Positions 46,256-55,368 of a stretch of DNA of 64,000 bases are shown piece after piece; the first letter of the stretch is position 1; each line of letters begins with the position of its first letter. The notes under the pieces were generated by a model that was given only the letters and a program-made list of their open reading frames with translations, made no database searches and was not told where the DNA came from. Source of the stretch: Acidobacteriota bacterium (GTDB taxonomy: Bacteria > Acidobacteriota > Terriglobia > Acidiferrales > UBA7541); contig JABCZN010000012.1 in the NCBI GenBank assembly GCA_013289665.1, forward strand, positions 91,718 to 155,717. Direction: 5' to 3'. Made by a program: the position numbers and the translations under genes.

Positions 46256-47995
46256 CTAATCGTCGTCGCCCTGGTTGCTGGCCGCAGCGTCGGCAACTTC
46301 CTTCTCCGATTGGCTCGCTTCGTCTTGCTGAGCCTCCAGGTCGGCTGCGACCGTCAAGTCCGGCTGTGCCTGGCCAGCCGGGTTCGGCTGAGCGCCCGCG
46401 GCAGGTCCGGCCGGCAGCCCGTTCTTGCCCTGGTTTTCCGCAAGCTTTCCGAGACCTTCAGAAACCTTGGCGCGAAAAGCATTCTGCATCTCTTCGAGAT
46501 CCGTGACGGCAACGGCGACCTGTGAACCGGAGGCGCAATCATTCCTCTGGCTGCTGGCCACCAGCACTTTCACGTTTTGGTTCGCGTCCGGACTATCCTC
46601 GATGCGCGTGAGCACATCACCCGGGCTGAGGGCGCATTCTGTGCCCTCCGGGGTGGTTTCGGTCAGAACTTCGGAAACGATAAAGGTACGGTGTGCCGGA
46701 TCGAGTGAGGCCGGGCGCTCATCCGGGCCGGTCTGCTGGTCACCGCCCGCGGGAGGAGCGCTGCTCACCGCGCCGGCAGGCTCGGGATGCGCTGCGGCCT
46801 CGCGCTCCGCCGCAAGTTGCGCTCTCACTTCGTCGGCGATCTGCTGTTTCACTTCGGGAGTGAGTGTGACCTGGCCACCCGCCGCCGCGGATTGATCCTC
46901 CGCCGCTGCGGCACTGGCGTTGGCGGCGGCCCGGGCGTCATACGCTGCCTGGAGATTGGCGGCAACCACGTAGTCGGTCAGCCACAGAGACGGAGTGGCG
47001 TAGAAAGGGGCTGGCGCGAAATAATAACCGTAGTATCCATACCACGGAGATGCCCCCCATCCCCAACCGTACGCCACCGGCGCCGCCCATGGGTTATACG
47101 CCCACCCATAGAAGCCCGGAGCATAGTAGTAGGCGGGAACGTATCCGTAATATCTGTAGCCGTGGTAGTAGTAGCCTCGATATGCGTAAGCGTAGCTGCG
47201 CCCGCCATAATAATAAGTCCGCCGCATGTACGGTCTGCCACCACGGTAGTAACCGCGTTCGGCGTAGCCCCGGCCATGGCCATAGCCCACAACCCGGCCG
47301 CCTCCCGGACGCTTGGACTCATACCGCCGCTCGCCGTGGGCTCCGTGATTGATGGCCATTCCGCTGTGGGTATGAATCGAGCTGACGTGACCGTTGCGGT
47401 CGAAGCCCGCGCGGGTTCCGCCTCGAGTCTCAACGCTGGTGCGTTTTCCCGAACTATTGAAATTGGTGGTGTGCCCCGAAGCACTCGTGACGCTCCGTCC
47501 GCCTCCGGGGTGATTTACCGTTCCCGGGGTCTTCGCCCCGGCGACCGTACTTGTATGCGCCGTGGTAGTCGTACCGCCGTGAGCCGCACTGGTGGTGGCA
47601 GGCGTTTTGGGAGCGGTGCCGCCGCGCGTTGTAGCCGTGCTCCCGCCCTTCCCCGTCCCGCCGGTTGTTGTAGAAGCTGTGCCACCACGCGTCGCACTAT
47701 CGTTTCCGCCGTGCGCGGAGCCTACTCCGCCGGGTGTGTTAACGGGGTTACTGCCATGTGGTGTGGAATTGGTTCGGCCATTTGGAGCGCCGCCGGGCGC
47801 TCCCGTATGTGGCGCGCTGTTGTTGGCCTGGGGTGCAGTTGCAGCTGGATGCGGAGCGGGCGCGGCCGGTGCGGGCTTGCTAGGCGCAGGCGTCTCGGGT
47901 TTCTTTTGGGCCGCGGCCATTGCTGCTGTGCCGACGAGAACTGACGAGAGCAACAAACACCTAAAAACAGCCTTGCTGGGCTCGCTCCGCTTCAT
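46256..47995 (-). CDS. Exported low-complexity protein with Tyr/Gly-rich core
   Basis: 579 residues with a signal peptide ('FRCLLLSSVLVGTAAMAAA'). Residues 30-190 are Pro/Ala then Gly/Thr/Asn-rich with degenerate repeats ('GGTASTTTGGTGKGG' style). Residues 220-340 are Tyr/Gly/Arg-rich ('RGYYYHGYRYYGYVPAYY'), followed by a helical 'ITPEVKQQ'-like segment ('LTPEVKQQIADEVRAQL') and an acidic tail ending in DDD. The composition suggests a cell-surface or periplasmic structural protein. It is the first gene of the leftward set with the CsgG-like protein and the kinase (gap 125 nt). Function unknown. Confidence 0.75.
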   Translation of the reverse strand: MKRSEPSKAVFRCLLLSSVLVGTAAMAAAQKKPETPAPSKPAPAAPAPHPAATAPQANNSAPHTGAPGGAPNGRTNSTPHGSNPVNTPGGVGSAHGGNDSATRGGTASTTTGGTGKGGSTATTRGGTAPKTPATTSAAHGGTTTTAHTSTVAGAKTPGTVNHPGGGRSVTSASGHTTNFNSSGKRTSVETRGGTRAGFDRNGHVSSIHTHSGMAINHGAHGERRYESKRPGGGRVVGYGHGRGYAERGYYRGGRPYMRRTYYYGGRSYAYAYRGYYYHGYRYYGYVPAYYYAPGFYGWAYNPWAAPVAYGWGWGASPWYGYYGYYFAPAPFYATPSLWLTDYVVAANLQAAYDARAAANASAAAAEDQSAAAGGQVTLTPEVKQQIADEVRAQLAAEREAAAHPEPAGAVSSAPPAGGDQQTGPDERPASLDPAHRTFIVSEVLTETTPEGTECALSPGDVLTRIEDSPDANQNVKVLVASSQRNDCASGSQVAVAVTDLEEMQNAFRAKVSEGLGKLAENQGKNGLPAGPAAGAQPNPAGQAQPDLTVAADLEAQQDEASQSEKEVADAAASNQGDDD

Positions 47996-48324
47996 AATTC
48001 CCTCCGTCGATCTCGTCCCCCAACTTCGAAATCAGTCCGGCGCTGCTCCGCCGTTGGTCTTCGATCGGACATCCGCACAACGACCCATACGAAATCGATT
48101 GGGTTCGAGAAGTCTCGTCCCGAAATTCGTGGTTTGCGGATTTGAAGACCGGAAAGGGAGCCGGAAAGGGCGCCGCCAACAGGAACTCTTTCATCACTGG
48201 ACCTCACACCGAGGGCCCTACATCTGCGCAGACAATTTCCTACCCGCTTTGCGGCGCATCTTACCGAGTGCAAATGCCGCTGTCAATGCTGTCTCGACAG
48301 GGCAAGACAAACACGCGCGCCCCA
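47996..48324. other. Intergenic region upstream of the YG-rich protein gene
   Basis: About 330 nt with no supported gene. It should contain the promoter of the leftward gene set, but no good -35/-10 pair was found by eye. Confidence 0.4.
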
Positions 48325-48358
48325 AAAGAAAAAGCGGGGTGAAGAATCTTCACCCCGC
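48325..48358 (-). terminator. Rho-independent terminator after the PEP-CTERM gene
   Basis: Perfect 11-bp stem GCGGGGTGAAG / CTTCACCCCGC (48334-48344, 48348-48358) with a 3-nt loop. On the minus strand it is followed by TTTTTCTTTT. It lies 23 nt past the stop at 48382. Confidence 0.92.
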
Positions 48359-48381
48359 AGAATTGATACCTCGAAACGTGT

Positions 48382-49083
48382 TCAGGCGGCCCGTTTACGC
48401 CGGAGTAAGCCCAGCCCAATCAGCCCGGCCGCAAGAAGCGACATCGAAGCCGGCTCCGGCGTCGGTGCCGGTGGCGGTGAAAACGTCTCGGTTAGCGAAA
48501 GCACTCTTGGGCCGGTCGTTGTATCCTCGGCGAAAAACCAGGTAGAGGGTAAACCGGACCCTGAAAAAGTTAGGCAGACCATGTTCGCTGTAGCGCAGGC
48601 GACCTCATTGATGAAACTAGACGGGTCGGTGAATGCGCCCGCGGTGGAGTAATCCCCCAATTGAGTGCAATTGGTACTCTCCTGAGTTCCATCCGTATTG
48701 TAGATTCCTGGGAGGACGCTAATCCCGTTGTTCTGATAAGCGCAGGCAAGGACCGAGAAGCTGGAGAACGCTGTATGGGCGTTATCTGGATTCACCGGCG
48801 TCACGGAGGTAGTGACCGGGCCGGCAAAGGTAAAATCCACCTGGGTTCCCGAGGCTACGCTGGTGACGCCTAGAATCTGATAGGTATCGGGGCTCGCCAA
48901 AAGTCCATCCAACAACGTACTCCCGTCGTCACTCACGCAAAGTGGACTCGTCGTAGTGGCGCACGGGCCACCGTCACCGGATGGTCTTACGTAACCACGT
49001 ATGTAGGTAGCGGCCGAAGCAGAGCTGGCCGAAAGCGCGAGCAGGAATAAAAATGCAATCAACCAAGGCTTGCTCGATCGCAT
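48382..49083 (-). CDS. PEP-CTERM sorting-signal protein
   Basis: 233 residues. Signal peptide at 1-24 ('WLIAFLFLLALSASSASA') and a C-terminal PEP-CTERM tripartite tail: 'PTPEPAS', a hydrophobic helix ('MSLLAAGLIGLGLL') and the basic end 'RRKRAA'. Such tails are recognised by exosortase, which is not encoded in the window. The mature part is Thr/Ser/Gly-rich with few charges and no domain I recognise; it contains several cysteines. A strong ribosome site (GAGGTGATC) precedes the ATG. Expected to be exported and cleaved at the cell surface. Confidence 0.9.
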   Translation of the reverse strand: MRSSKPWLIAFLFLLALSASSASAATYIRGYVRPSGDGGPCATTTSPLCVSDDGSTLLDGLLASPDTYQILGVTSVASGTQVDFTFAGPVTTSVTPVNPDNAHTAFSSFSVLACAYQNNGISVLPGIYNTDGTQESTNCTQLGDYSTAGAFTDPSSFINEVACATANMVCLTFSGSGLPSTWFFAEDTTTGPRVLSLTETFSPPPAPTPEPASMSLLAAGLIGLGLLRRKRAA

Positions 49084-49402
49084 GGATCACCTCAAATGAG
49101 ATTACGAATTACAGCAATTCCGCGGGGACTTTCTGGTGTGAGTTTCACAAATGTCCCAACCTGCGTCAAGTAGTTTCTTAGTCAACGTAATGATTTCTTT
49201 CGTGCGACTCACTTTATGGCGAAGCTGCGGAAAAACTCTGCACATTTGCTTACCTTCCTTGCTAACTCTCGCCCATTCCCTGCATTTCCTGTCTCAGTTC
49301 AGAGCACCTCGAACCGCTTCCTGGGCCTGTTTAGCCCGCCTCTTTTGACCCATCCCGCTTGCCTTGTGGCATAATCTGCCCAACTGAGCTTCCCTGGAAT
49401 CA
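49084..49402. other. Divergent intergenic region
   Basis: 319 nt between the PEP-CTERM gene and the kinase-TPR gene. Apart from the kinase promoter candidate at 49345-49375 I see nothing I can support. No sigma-54 (-24/-12) site, which often precedes PEP-CTERM genes, was found by eye. Confidence 0.4.
49345..49375 (+). promoter_or_regulatory. Possible promoter of the kinase-TPR gene
   Basis: TTGACC (49345-49350) and CATAAT (49370-49375) with a 19-nt spacer, 27 nt before the ATG at 49403. The spacer is longer than optimal. Confidence 0.35.
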
Positions 49403-52400
49403 ATGGATAAGCCGCCGTTCAAGCCGAGCGAGAACGATCGCAACCAGGACACGCTAGAGACGCGCGCCGGAAGCACTCCCGCGCAAATCAGTTCTCCCGA
49501 TCACAACCAGATCACCGCTCCGGCCCCGCCCACCCGGCAATCCGCGTTTGCGCCGGGCGACACGGTTGCCAAGCGATTCAGGATTCTTAGATTCATCGCC
49601 CAGGGCGGCATGGGCGAGGTCTATGAAGCGCTGGACATCGAACTCAAGCAAAAAGTGGCGCTGAAAACGGTGCGTTCGGCGTTGCTCGCCGACGCCAACG
49701 CGCTCGAACGGTTTCGCCAGGAAATCGTTGTGGCGAAACGTGTCACTCACCCCAATGTCTGCCGGACTTACGATCTGTTTCGCCACGAAGCCGGGAAAGA
49801 GGGCGATTCGGAACTGCTGGTGGTCAGCATGGAATTTCTTGCCGGCCAAAACCTCGATCAACTCCTGAAAGAAAAAGGAAAAATGAGCATTGCCCTGGCC
49901 CTGCCGCTGGTGAAACAGATGGTGGCCGGGCTGGCGGCGGCCCACCAGGCGGGAGTAGTCCATCGGGACTTCAAGACCAATAACGTGATGCTCGTCCCGC
50001 CGGGTTCTGGTTCCGGCTCCATTCGCGTGGTGGTCAGCGATTTTGGCCTCGCCCACTCGCTGGACGCCGGCGAATTCGCGCTCACTCGCACCGGCGAGAT
50101 GCTCGGCACGCCTGCCTTCATGGCTCCCGAGCAGGTCACCGGCAAGGAAATCACTCCCGCAACGGACATCTACGCTCTGGGCGTCGTGATGTTTGAAATG
50201 GTCACGGGGCGCTTGCCCTTCGACGGACGCAACTGGCGGGAAGTCGCCTTCAGCCGCCTTGAAACGCCGCCGCCGGTGCCGAAAACGTTGGTGCCCGATC
50301 TGGATGAAAAATGGTCTCGCACCATTCTTAAATGCCTGGAGCGCGAGCCCGCCGACCGCTTTGCTTCAGTTCAGGACATTGAGAGGGCGCTTGCCGGGGA
50401 GGCCGACACCCTGCTCCACGCTGAGTCTGTCGTCCGCCAGCACCGCAAGCGCGCGCTGCTGATGGCTCTTGGATTGGCCGGCGTCGCGGTAATCGGAATC
50501 ATTCTGGGCGTAACTTTTCCAGATCTATTTCCCTGGCGCCGAGCCCCCTCGGTCACGGTTCTGGGTTTCAAGAATGTCAACGGAGACAAAAATCTCGATC
50601 CCTGGGGCGACCAGTTTCGCAACACCCTGCAATCCAGGCTCGATATCAAACCCGTCACGTACAAAACGCTCGGCAGCATGGCGAATCCCTGGACTCCGCC
50701 CGCTCCGAGCCAGATGCCGGACGAACCTCCGCCCGATCTCCTCACCAGAGTCCACCAATTCGGCTGCCGCTACGTCATCTATGGGACCTACGCGGTCGAA
50801 GGGAATGCCGGCTCGCGGACCATCGTTTGGGACATTCACATGTTCGACGTCGAGAAGGGCCAGAGCGGCGGCAGCATCCACAAGCGCCTGCTCGAATCCG
50901 ACCGCGAAACCGTGGCCGTCTCCACGGGCGGCGAGCTTCTCAATATTTTGGGCGTCTCTGAAGTAGCCGGAAATCTCCAGGTGAAGTCCAACCTGGTTTC
51001 CGAATCCTTCGGAACCGGAATGCGCAAGATGGAAAGCTTCGATTTCGAAGGCGCCCGCCAGGATTTGGAGAAAGCCCTGGACGCCGATCCCGCCAACGCC
51101 GAGATTCGCAGCGCCCTGGCCGAGGCTTTCTGGAACCTCGGGTATGAAGAAAAGGCCAGGGAGGAATCCGCCGCGGCGCTCGAGCAGGCCAAGAATCTTT
51201 CCAGCGATCAGAAGATTCGCATCGGCCTCCGGCAAAAGGAATATGCCAAGCAGTGGGACTATGCCGCCGACACCTATCGTGCCCTCTGGAAAACGCAACC
51301 CGACAATTACTTTTACGGCCTCGAACTTGCCAGAAACCAGATGGAAGGCAACCACCTGAAAGAGTCGCTCGCGACTCTGGAACAGCTCAAGGCTAAAGAC
51401 GTGCCGATTGGCGTTCAGGCGCAAGCCGATCTTCGCCTCGCGGCCGTAGAAACCCGGCTGGGGGACAACCAGCAGCGGCTCACTGCTGCTGAGCGGGCCG
51501 CTAACGAGGCTCAGTCGATCGGTTCACAGTTTCTCATCGCAAATGCGGGCATCGAGCGGTGCCTGGCCCTCGAGGATCTCGGCCGCGTCAAAGAAGCGGA
51601 TCCCGTCTGCTCGGAAACCGTCGGACAAAGTCAGAAACTTGGAATCGCATCCCTGATAGCCCACGCCAAAACGGCTCAGGCCAATCTTTTCTACGCTCGC
51701 GGACGATATCCGGAAGCGGGCCGTTTGTATGAAGAAGCACGCGCCGCCACGCATGCGGTCGGCGACCTGTACGACGAGGCGGGCGCATTGTTGAATCTCG
51801 GGCTGGTTCAGTATCAGGAGAACCACTTAGCCGAGGCCCGCAAATGGCTGGAGAGCAGCCTCAGCGTTTCCCGCGAGCGCGGCGGCGTGAACAGCGATTT
51901 GCTGCAAGCCCAGGAAGCCATGGCCAACGTCGACGGGGCTATGGGTAATCCCAAAGGCCAGATCAGTGTTTTGGAGGAGGTGGCGAAGGAAGCGGAGTCC
52001 ATAGGCGACAAGGAACGCCTCGCCAACGCCGTGGGGAACATCTGCAGCACCCAGATCTCCAGTGGCGAACTGCTGGCCGCCAAATCAAATTGCGAGCGGG
52101 CGCTCCGGCTTCGCAAGGAAATGCAGGACCAGTCCGCCCTGGCGCGTTCCCTCACGGATATGGGCGATTATTTTTCCGCTTCCGATAAGCTGCCCGAAGC
52201 CGAGGAGAAGTACCGCGCAGCGTTGGCAATCCAGACAAATATTGGTGAAGCATCCACTGTGCGCACAACGCGCCGGGGAATTGCCCAAATAGAAATGGAG
52301 CGCGGGAGCTTTCCCCAGGCCGAATCCGAATTGAGAGCACTTCTGCCTGAATTTGCGCAATCCGATGATGCTGACGACGAAGCGAATACCCGCGCCATTT

Positions 52401-52759
52401 TGGCCGATCTCTACCTGCGGTTGGGGAAGGTCAGAGAAGCCCGGGAAGAAATCGCCAAAGGGTTGGACCTGGCCGCAAAATCCGCCGATCCCACGATCGC
52501 GGCCACACTGAAGATTCAGAAAGGGAGATTGGAAGCCAGGAGCCAGCACGGGACCTCGGCGGCAAATGACCTGAACAAACTGGAGAATCAGATGAGATCC
52601 GCGGGCTTCCTCGGACTGGCGCTCGATGCGCGTCTGGCACGCGCGGAAGGCATGGAAGGGGCTGCTCGCAAGGCGGAGCTTAAGGCGTTTGCCGAGGAAG
52701 CGAAACAGCACGGCTATCTGCTGCTCGCCCGCAGGGCCATTCTGGCGCCCGGAGCCTGA
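49403..52759 (+). CDS. Ser/Thr protein kinase with periplasmic TPR array
   Basis: 1118 residues. Kinase domain at about 55-330: 'IAQGGMGEVYEALD' glycine loop, 'VALKTV' lysine, 'VVHRDFKTNNVML' catalytic loop, 'DFGLA' and 'GTPAFMAPEQV'. One membrane helix follows ('ALLMALGLAGVAVIGIILGV'). A domain of about 180 residues then precedes a long array of TPR-like helical repeats (about 540-1080; for example 'GARQDLEKALDADPANAEIRSALAEAFWNLG'-type units, 'EAGALLNLGLVQYQENHLAEA'). This kinase-TM-TPR layout is common in Acidobacteriota. Its stop is one nucleotide from the end of the convergent cyclase gene. Confidence 0.93.
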   Translation: MDKPPFKPSENDRNQDTLETRAGSTPAQISSPDHNQITAPAPPTRQSAFAPGDTVAKRFRILRFIAQGGMGEVYEALDIELKQKVALKTVRSALLADANALERFRQEIVVAKRVTHPNVCRTYDLFRHEAGKEGDSELLVVSMEFLAGQNLDQLLKEKGKMSIALALPLVKQMVAGLAAAHQAGVVHRDFKTNNVMLVPPGSGSGSIRVVVSDFGLAHSLDAGEFALTRTGEMLGTPAFMAPEQVTGKEITPATDIYALGVVMFEMVTGRLPFDGRNWREVAFSRLETPPPVPKTLVPDLDEKWSRTILKCLEREPADRFASVQDIERALAGEADTLLHAESVVRQHRKRALLMALGLAGVAVIGIILGVTFPDLFPWRRAPSVTVLGFKNVNGDKNLDPWGDQFRNTLQSRLDIKPVTYKTLGSMANPWTPPAPSQMPDEPPPDLLTRVHQFGCRYVIYGTYAVEGNAGSRTIVWDIHMFDVEKGQSGGSIHKRLLESDRETVAVSTGGELLNILGVSEVAGNLQVKSNLVSESFGTGMRKMESFDFEGARQDLEKALDADPANAEIRSALAEAFWNLGYEEKAREESAAALEQAKNLSSDQKIRIGLRQKEYAKQWDYAADTYRALWKTQPDNYFYGLELARNQMEGNHLKESLATLEQLKAKDVPIGVQAQADLRLAAVETRLGDNQQRLTAAERAANEAQSIGSQFLIANAGIERCLALEDLGRVKEADPVCSETVGQSQKLGIASLIAHAKTAQANLFYARGRYPEAGRLYEEARAATHAVGDLYDEAGALLNLGLVQYQENHLAEARKWLESSLSVSRERGGVNSDLLQAQEAMANVDGAMGNPKGQISVLEEVAKEAESIGDKERLANAVGNICSTQISSGELLAAKSNCERALRLRKEMQDQSALARSLTDMGDYFSASDKLPEAEEKYRAALAIQTNIGEASTVRTTRRGIAQIEMERGSFPQAESELRALLPEFAQSDDADDEANTRAILADLYLRLGKVREAREEIAKGLDLAAKSADPTIAATLKIQKGRLEARSQHGTSAANDLNKLENQMRSAGFLGLALDARLARAEGMEGAARKAELKAFAEEAKQHGYLLLARRAILAPGA

Positions 52760-52760
52760 C

Positions 52761-54497
52761 TCAACGCGGGAGTTTCGCTTTGAGCACCCGGAAGGCCGCC
52801 CAGATTCCTTCATGCTTCGTCGGCACGTCGCGGGACTCCACCTCCACTTCGCGCCACACGTGCTTCAGAAATTCCGAACTCAGAATGATTTCGTTCGGTC
52901 CCGCGGCCGCGCAGAAACGCGAAGCGCGGTTCACCGCGTCTCCCACCACCGTAAATTCCAGCCGCTCCTGCGTCCCCACAAATCCGTGCAGCACGTCGCC
53001 CGAATGAACGCCAATCCCGATTTCGCAAGTCGGCTGATTGCGCTCCTTGCGCGCGGCATTCAGCTTTTGCACCGCCTCCTGCATCGCCAGCGCCGCGTGC
53101 AACGCCTGCCGGTGATGCTCCGGATCTGGATCCGGACTTCCAAACACGGCCAGAATCGCATCGCCGATAAATTTGTCCACCGTGCCTTCGCACCGAAAGA
53201 TTGCTTCCACCAGCGCCGCGAAGTAAGCGTTCAGCATATCAACCACGTCATCCGGTTCCATCGTCGCGCTCATCCGCGTGAATCCGCGGATATCCGAGAA
53301 AAGGATGCTCACTTCGGACCGCTCGCCGCCAAGCGTTAGACGCCCGCGCCCGGCGCGTTCCAGCAGTCTCTGCCGCACCTTCGGTGAAAAATGTGTCAGC
53401 AGCCGTTCGAGCAGCTGATTCTGCGCTTGCAGGTCGCGCGTCAGTCGTTGCGAATAGATTGAAAGCGCAACGTGATGCGAGATGGCGATAAACAGTCGCA
53501 GGTCGTCCGGCGTGAATGTGGAGCCAGCGCGGCGTGTGTCCACACAAAGCGCGCCCAGCCGTTCGTTCTGCCACGAAAGCGGCGCATACATCGCGCAGGT
53601 GGTTTGCAACCCGATCAAGCTGCGCGCGCCGATGTCGTTCCCGGCCGCGGCGGCCGGATTCCAGATCACCGCCGAGTTCTTCTCGAGAACATGCTCCGCC
53701 AGTTCCATGCTCGCCGACGGCTCTCCCGCGGGCACATGTGCCTGCAACAGCAGGCAGTTCGAACCGCGATCCCGCAGCAGCAGCACTGCGTGGCTCGCGG
53801 CCGGAAAAAATTTCAGCAGGGAACTGACCGCGCAATCCAGCATCGCCTGATAATTCGCCTGCGACGCCATCTGCAAAGGCAGGTCGTAGAAAAGCGCCTC
53901 TCGCGCTGTCGTCTTCAAGTGTTCCAGTGGCTCCTCGACCGCGGTCCGCGTGGCATCCAGCAGAAGTGTGACACCGGAAACCGGAGGCGGCGCCATAAGC
54001 GTTTCCAGTCTGTGCAATGGCGCCTCGAAATGCGGGGGAATTACCGGATCTTTTTCGAGCATCGTGGGCAGGAGGCACCCCAGAAGGTCAAACAAGCTCA
54101 CCAGCGCGTGCCCCACTGTCCCCGCCCGCTGTTCCGCTTGATCGAACACCGCCCTGGTCGGGTCGGAGCGTTTCGCAACATGATTCGCGGGCAGCGCGAA
54201 GGACGTCTGCGGCAGGCGCCCGCGAACCTCTCGCCGAAGATGAATGGCGTCGAGCCCGGCCAATGCAGCCACCGAGCTGACCTCGTTCCACTCTTGCCGC
54301 ACGCTTGCCAACCGGCTGGGAGAAACCGCGTACCGCTCCCACGCTTCTTCGCGGATTACGCGTTCCACGCCGCAAATGCCGAGCAGCAGATGAGGCGGTT
54401 CAATCTGCGGCCGCCCCGCGTGTACCGCTTCTTCCGCTGCCAGACGCCACGCAAGTTTTACGGTTTCTGAAAACGGCGGCAAGGACTGCTGGGCCAT
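52761..54497 (-). CDS. Clp_N-like/GAF/class III nucleotide cyclase
   Basis: 578 residues from ATG 54497, with GGGAG 7-8 nt upstream; the extra upstream frame to 54614 lacks a site. Residues 10-165 look like the paired helical repeats of the ClpA/ClpC N-domain ('LAAEEAVHAGRPQIEPPHLL', then 'VGHALVSLFDLLGCLL'). A GAF domain follows (about 195-360), then a coiled linker, then a class III cyclase domain (about 395-560): metal Asp in 'FSDIRGFT', 'DKFIGDAILAVFG', and 'FTVVGDAVNRASR' with transition-state Asn/Arg. The Lys in 'VDKFIGD' favours ATP as substrate, so adenylate cyclase is the likely activity. No membrane segment. Confidence 0.88.
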   Translation of the reverse strand: MAQQSLPPFSETVKLAWRLAAEEAVHAGRPQIEPPHLLLGICGVERVIREEAWERYAVSPSRLASVRQEWNEVSSVAALAGLDAIHLRREVRGRLPQTSFALPANHVAKRSDPTRAVFDQAEQRAGTVGHALVSLFDLLGCLLPTMLEKDPVIPPHFEAPLHRLETLMAPPPVSGVTLLLDATRTAVEEPLEHLKTTAREALFYDLPLQMASQANYQAMLDCAVSSLLKFFPAASHAVLLLRDRGSNCLLLQAHVPAGEPSASMELAEHVLEKNSAVIWNPAAAAGNDIGARSLIGLQTTCAMYAPLSWQNERLGALCVDTRRAGSTFTPDDLRLFIAISHHVALSIYSQRLTRDLQAQNQLLERLLTHFSPKVRQRLLERAGRGRLTLGGERSEVSILFSDIRGFTRMSATMEPDDVVDMLNAYFAALVEAIFRCEGTVDKFIGDAILAVFGSPDPDPEHHRQALHAALAMQEAVQKLNAARKERNQPTCEIGIGVHSGDVLHGFVGTQERLEFTVVGDAVNRASRFCAAAGPNEIILSSEFLKHVWREVEVESRDVPTKHEGIWAAFRVLKAKLPR

Positions 54498-54662
54498 CGT
54501 CACTCCCGGTTCATTTCTTCCTGCAAGTATAGGTGGGATTAGGCAATTTGCCGCGAGCATAGCAAAGGACATGTGTACAATCCACGCCCCCCGCGGCACT
54601 CCCAACATCCACAACTCTCATGGTTTAGCAGCGATTGCCGCGTTTCCACGCAAACTGTTTCG

Positions 54663-54691
54663 TTGACAAACCTGGACTCACCCCCTAGACT
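54663..54691 (+). promoter_or_regulatory. Predicted rplM promoter
   Basis: TTGACA (54663-54668), a 17-nt spacer, and TAGACT (54686-54691). It lies 26 nt before the first rplM start codon, so the leader would be short. Confidence 0.65.
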
Positions 54692-54717
54692 TAGATTTTG
54701 TCTTTACAGGGAAAGGT

Positions 54718-55179
54718 GTGACTGTTGCGATGAGGACGTACGTAGCCAAGGGAGCAGAGGCTGAAGCCCTGAAAGTGGGCGCTCAGTGGTTTGTTGTGGA
54801 CGCAAAAGATCAGGTGCTTGGGCGCGTGGCCACCAAGGTGGCGCGCTTGTTGATCGGCAAAGACAAGCCCAGCTTTACGCCGTATCTCGATTCCGGTGAC
54901 CACGTGGTGGTCATTAACGCCGACCAGATCCGGCTGACCGGAAACAAGCTTGAGCAGAAAGTGTACTACTCGCACAGCGGCTACCCCGGCGGTCTGAAGG
55001 AAGTCCCGGCGAAGCGTGTTCGCCAAGCCAAGCCGGAATGGATGGTTCGCGAAGCGATTGTCGGGATGTTGCCCAAGAACAAGCTGCGGGCGCGGCGCGC
55101 CAAGAAATTGCGCGTCTATCGCGATGCGGCCGGTTTGGCGCGGCACGCCGGGCAGAAGCCCCAGGCTGTCGCGGTCTAA
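54718..55179 (+). CDS. rplM: 50S ribosomal protein L13
   Basis: 153 residues from GTG 54718 (ATG 54730 would give 149; the ribosome site GGAAAGG is close to the GTG, so the ATG may be the true start). Family motifs: 'WFVVDAKDQVLGRVATKVA', 'DSGDHVVVINA', 'VYYSHSGYPGGLK', 'VREAIVGMLPKN'. L13 is an early-assembly protein of the large subunit. rpsI follows, the universal partner. Confidence 0.97.
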   Translation: MTVAMRTYVAKGAEAEALKVGAQWFVVDAKDQVLGRVATKVARLLIGKDKPSFTPYLDSGDHVVVINADQIRLTGNKLEQKVYYSHSGYPGGLKEVPAKRVRQAKPEWMVREAIVGMLPKNKLRARRAKKLRVYRDAAGLARHAGQKPQAVAV

Positions 55180-55182
55180 GGT

Positions 55183-55247
55183 AACACAGGCTTTAGCCTG
55201 CGTTGCTCGGTAAGGTATGGCGCGAGGTTCACAGGCTAACGTCTGTG
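55183..55247. repeat. Two related hairpins in the rplM-rpsI intergenic region
   Basis: Hairpin 1 (55183-55204): AACACAGGC-TTTA-GCCTGCGTT, 8 of 9 paired. Hairpin 2 (55230-55247): CACAGGC-TAAC-GTCTGTG with one G-U pair. Both share a CACAGGC-loop-GCCTGTG core, typical of REP-like intergenic elements. Confidence 0.5.
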
Positions 55248-55368
55248 GTACAAGGTTCCGCACTTGAGTGTTCCTTTCTAAGTTTTGCCTTAGCAGGGAT
55301 CCAGCCGAGCGTGAATTTCGATCTGACGAGCGGGATTCGTCTCGTCAAAAAGGGTTTGAGGAGGAGCA

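Noticed and set aside
46787..47944. 385-codon plus-strand frame with hydrophobic Val/Ala stretches
   Set aside because: Antisense to the low-complexity Gly/Thr and Tyr-rich gene; its repeats mirror those of the other strand.
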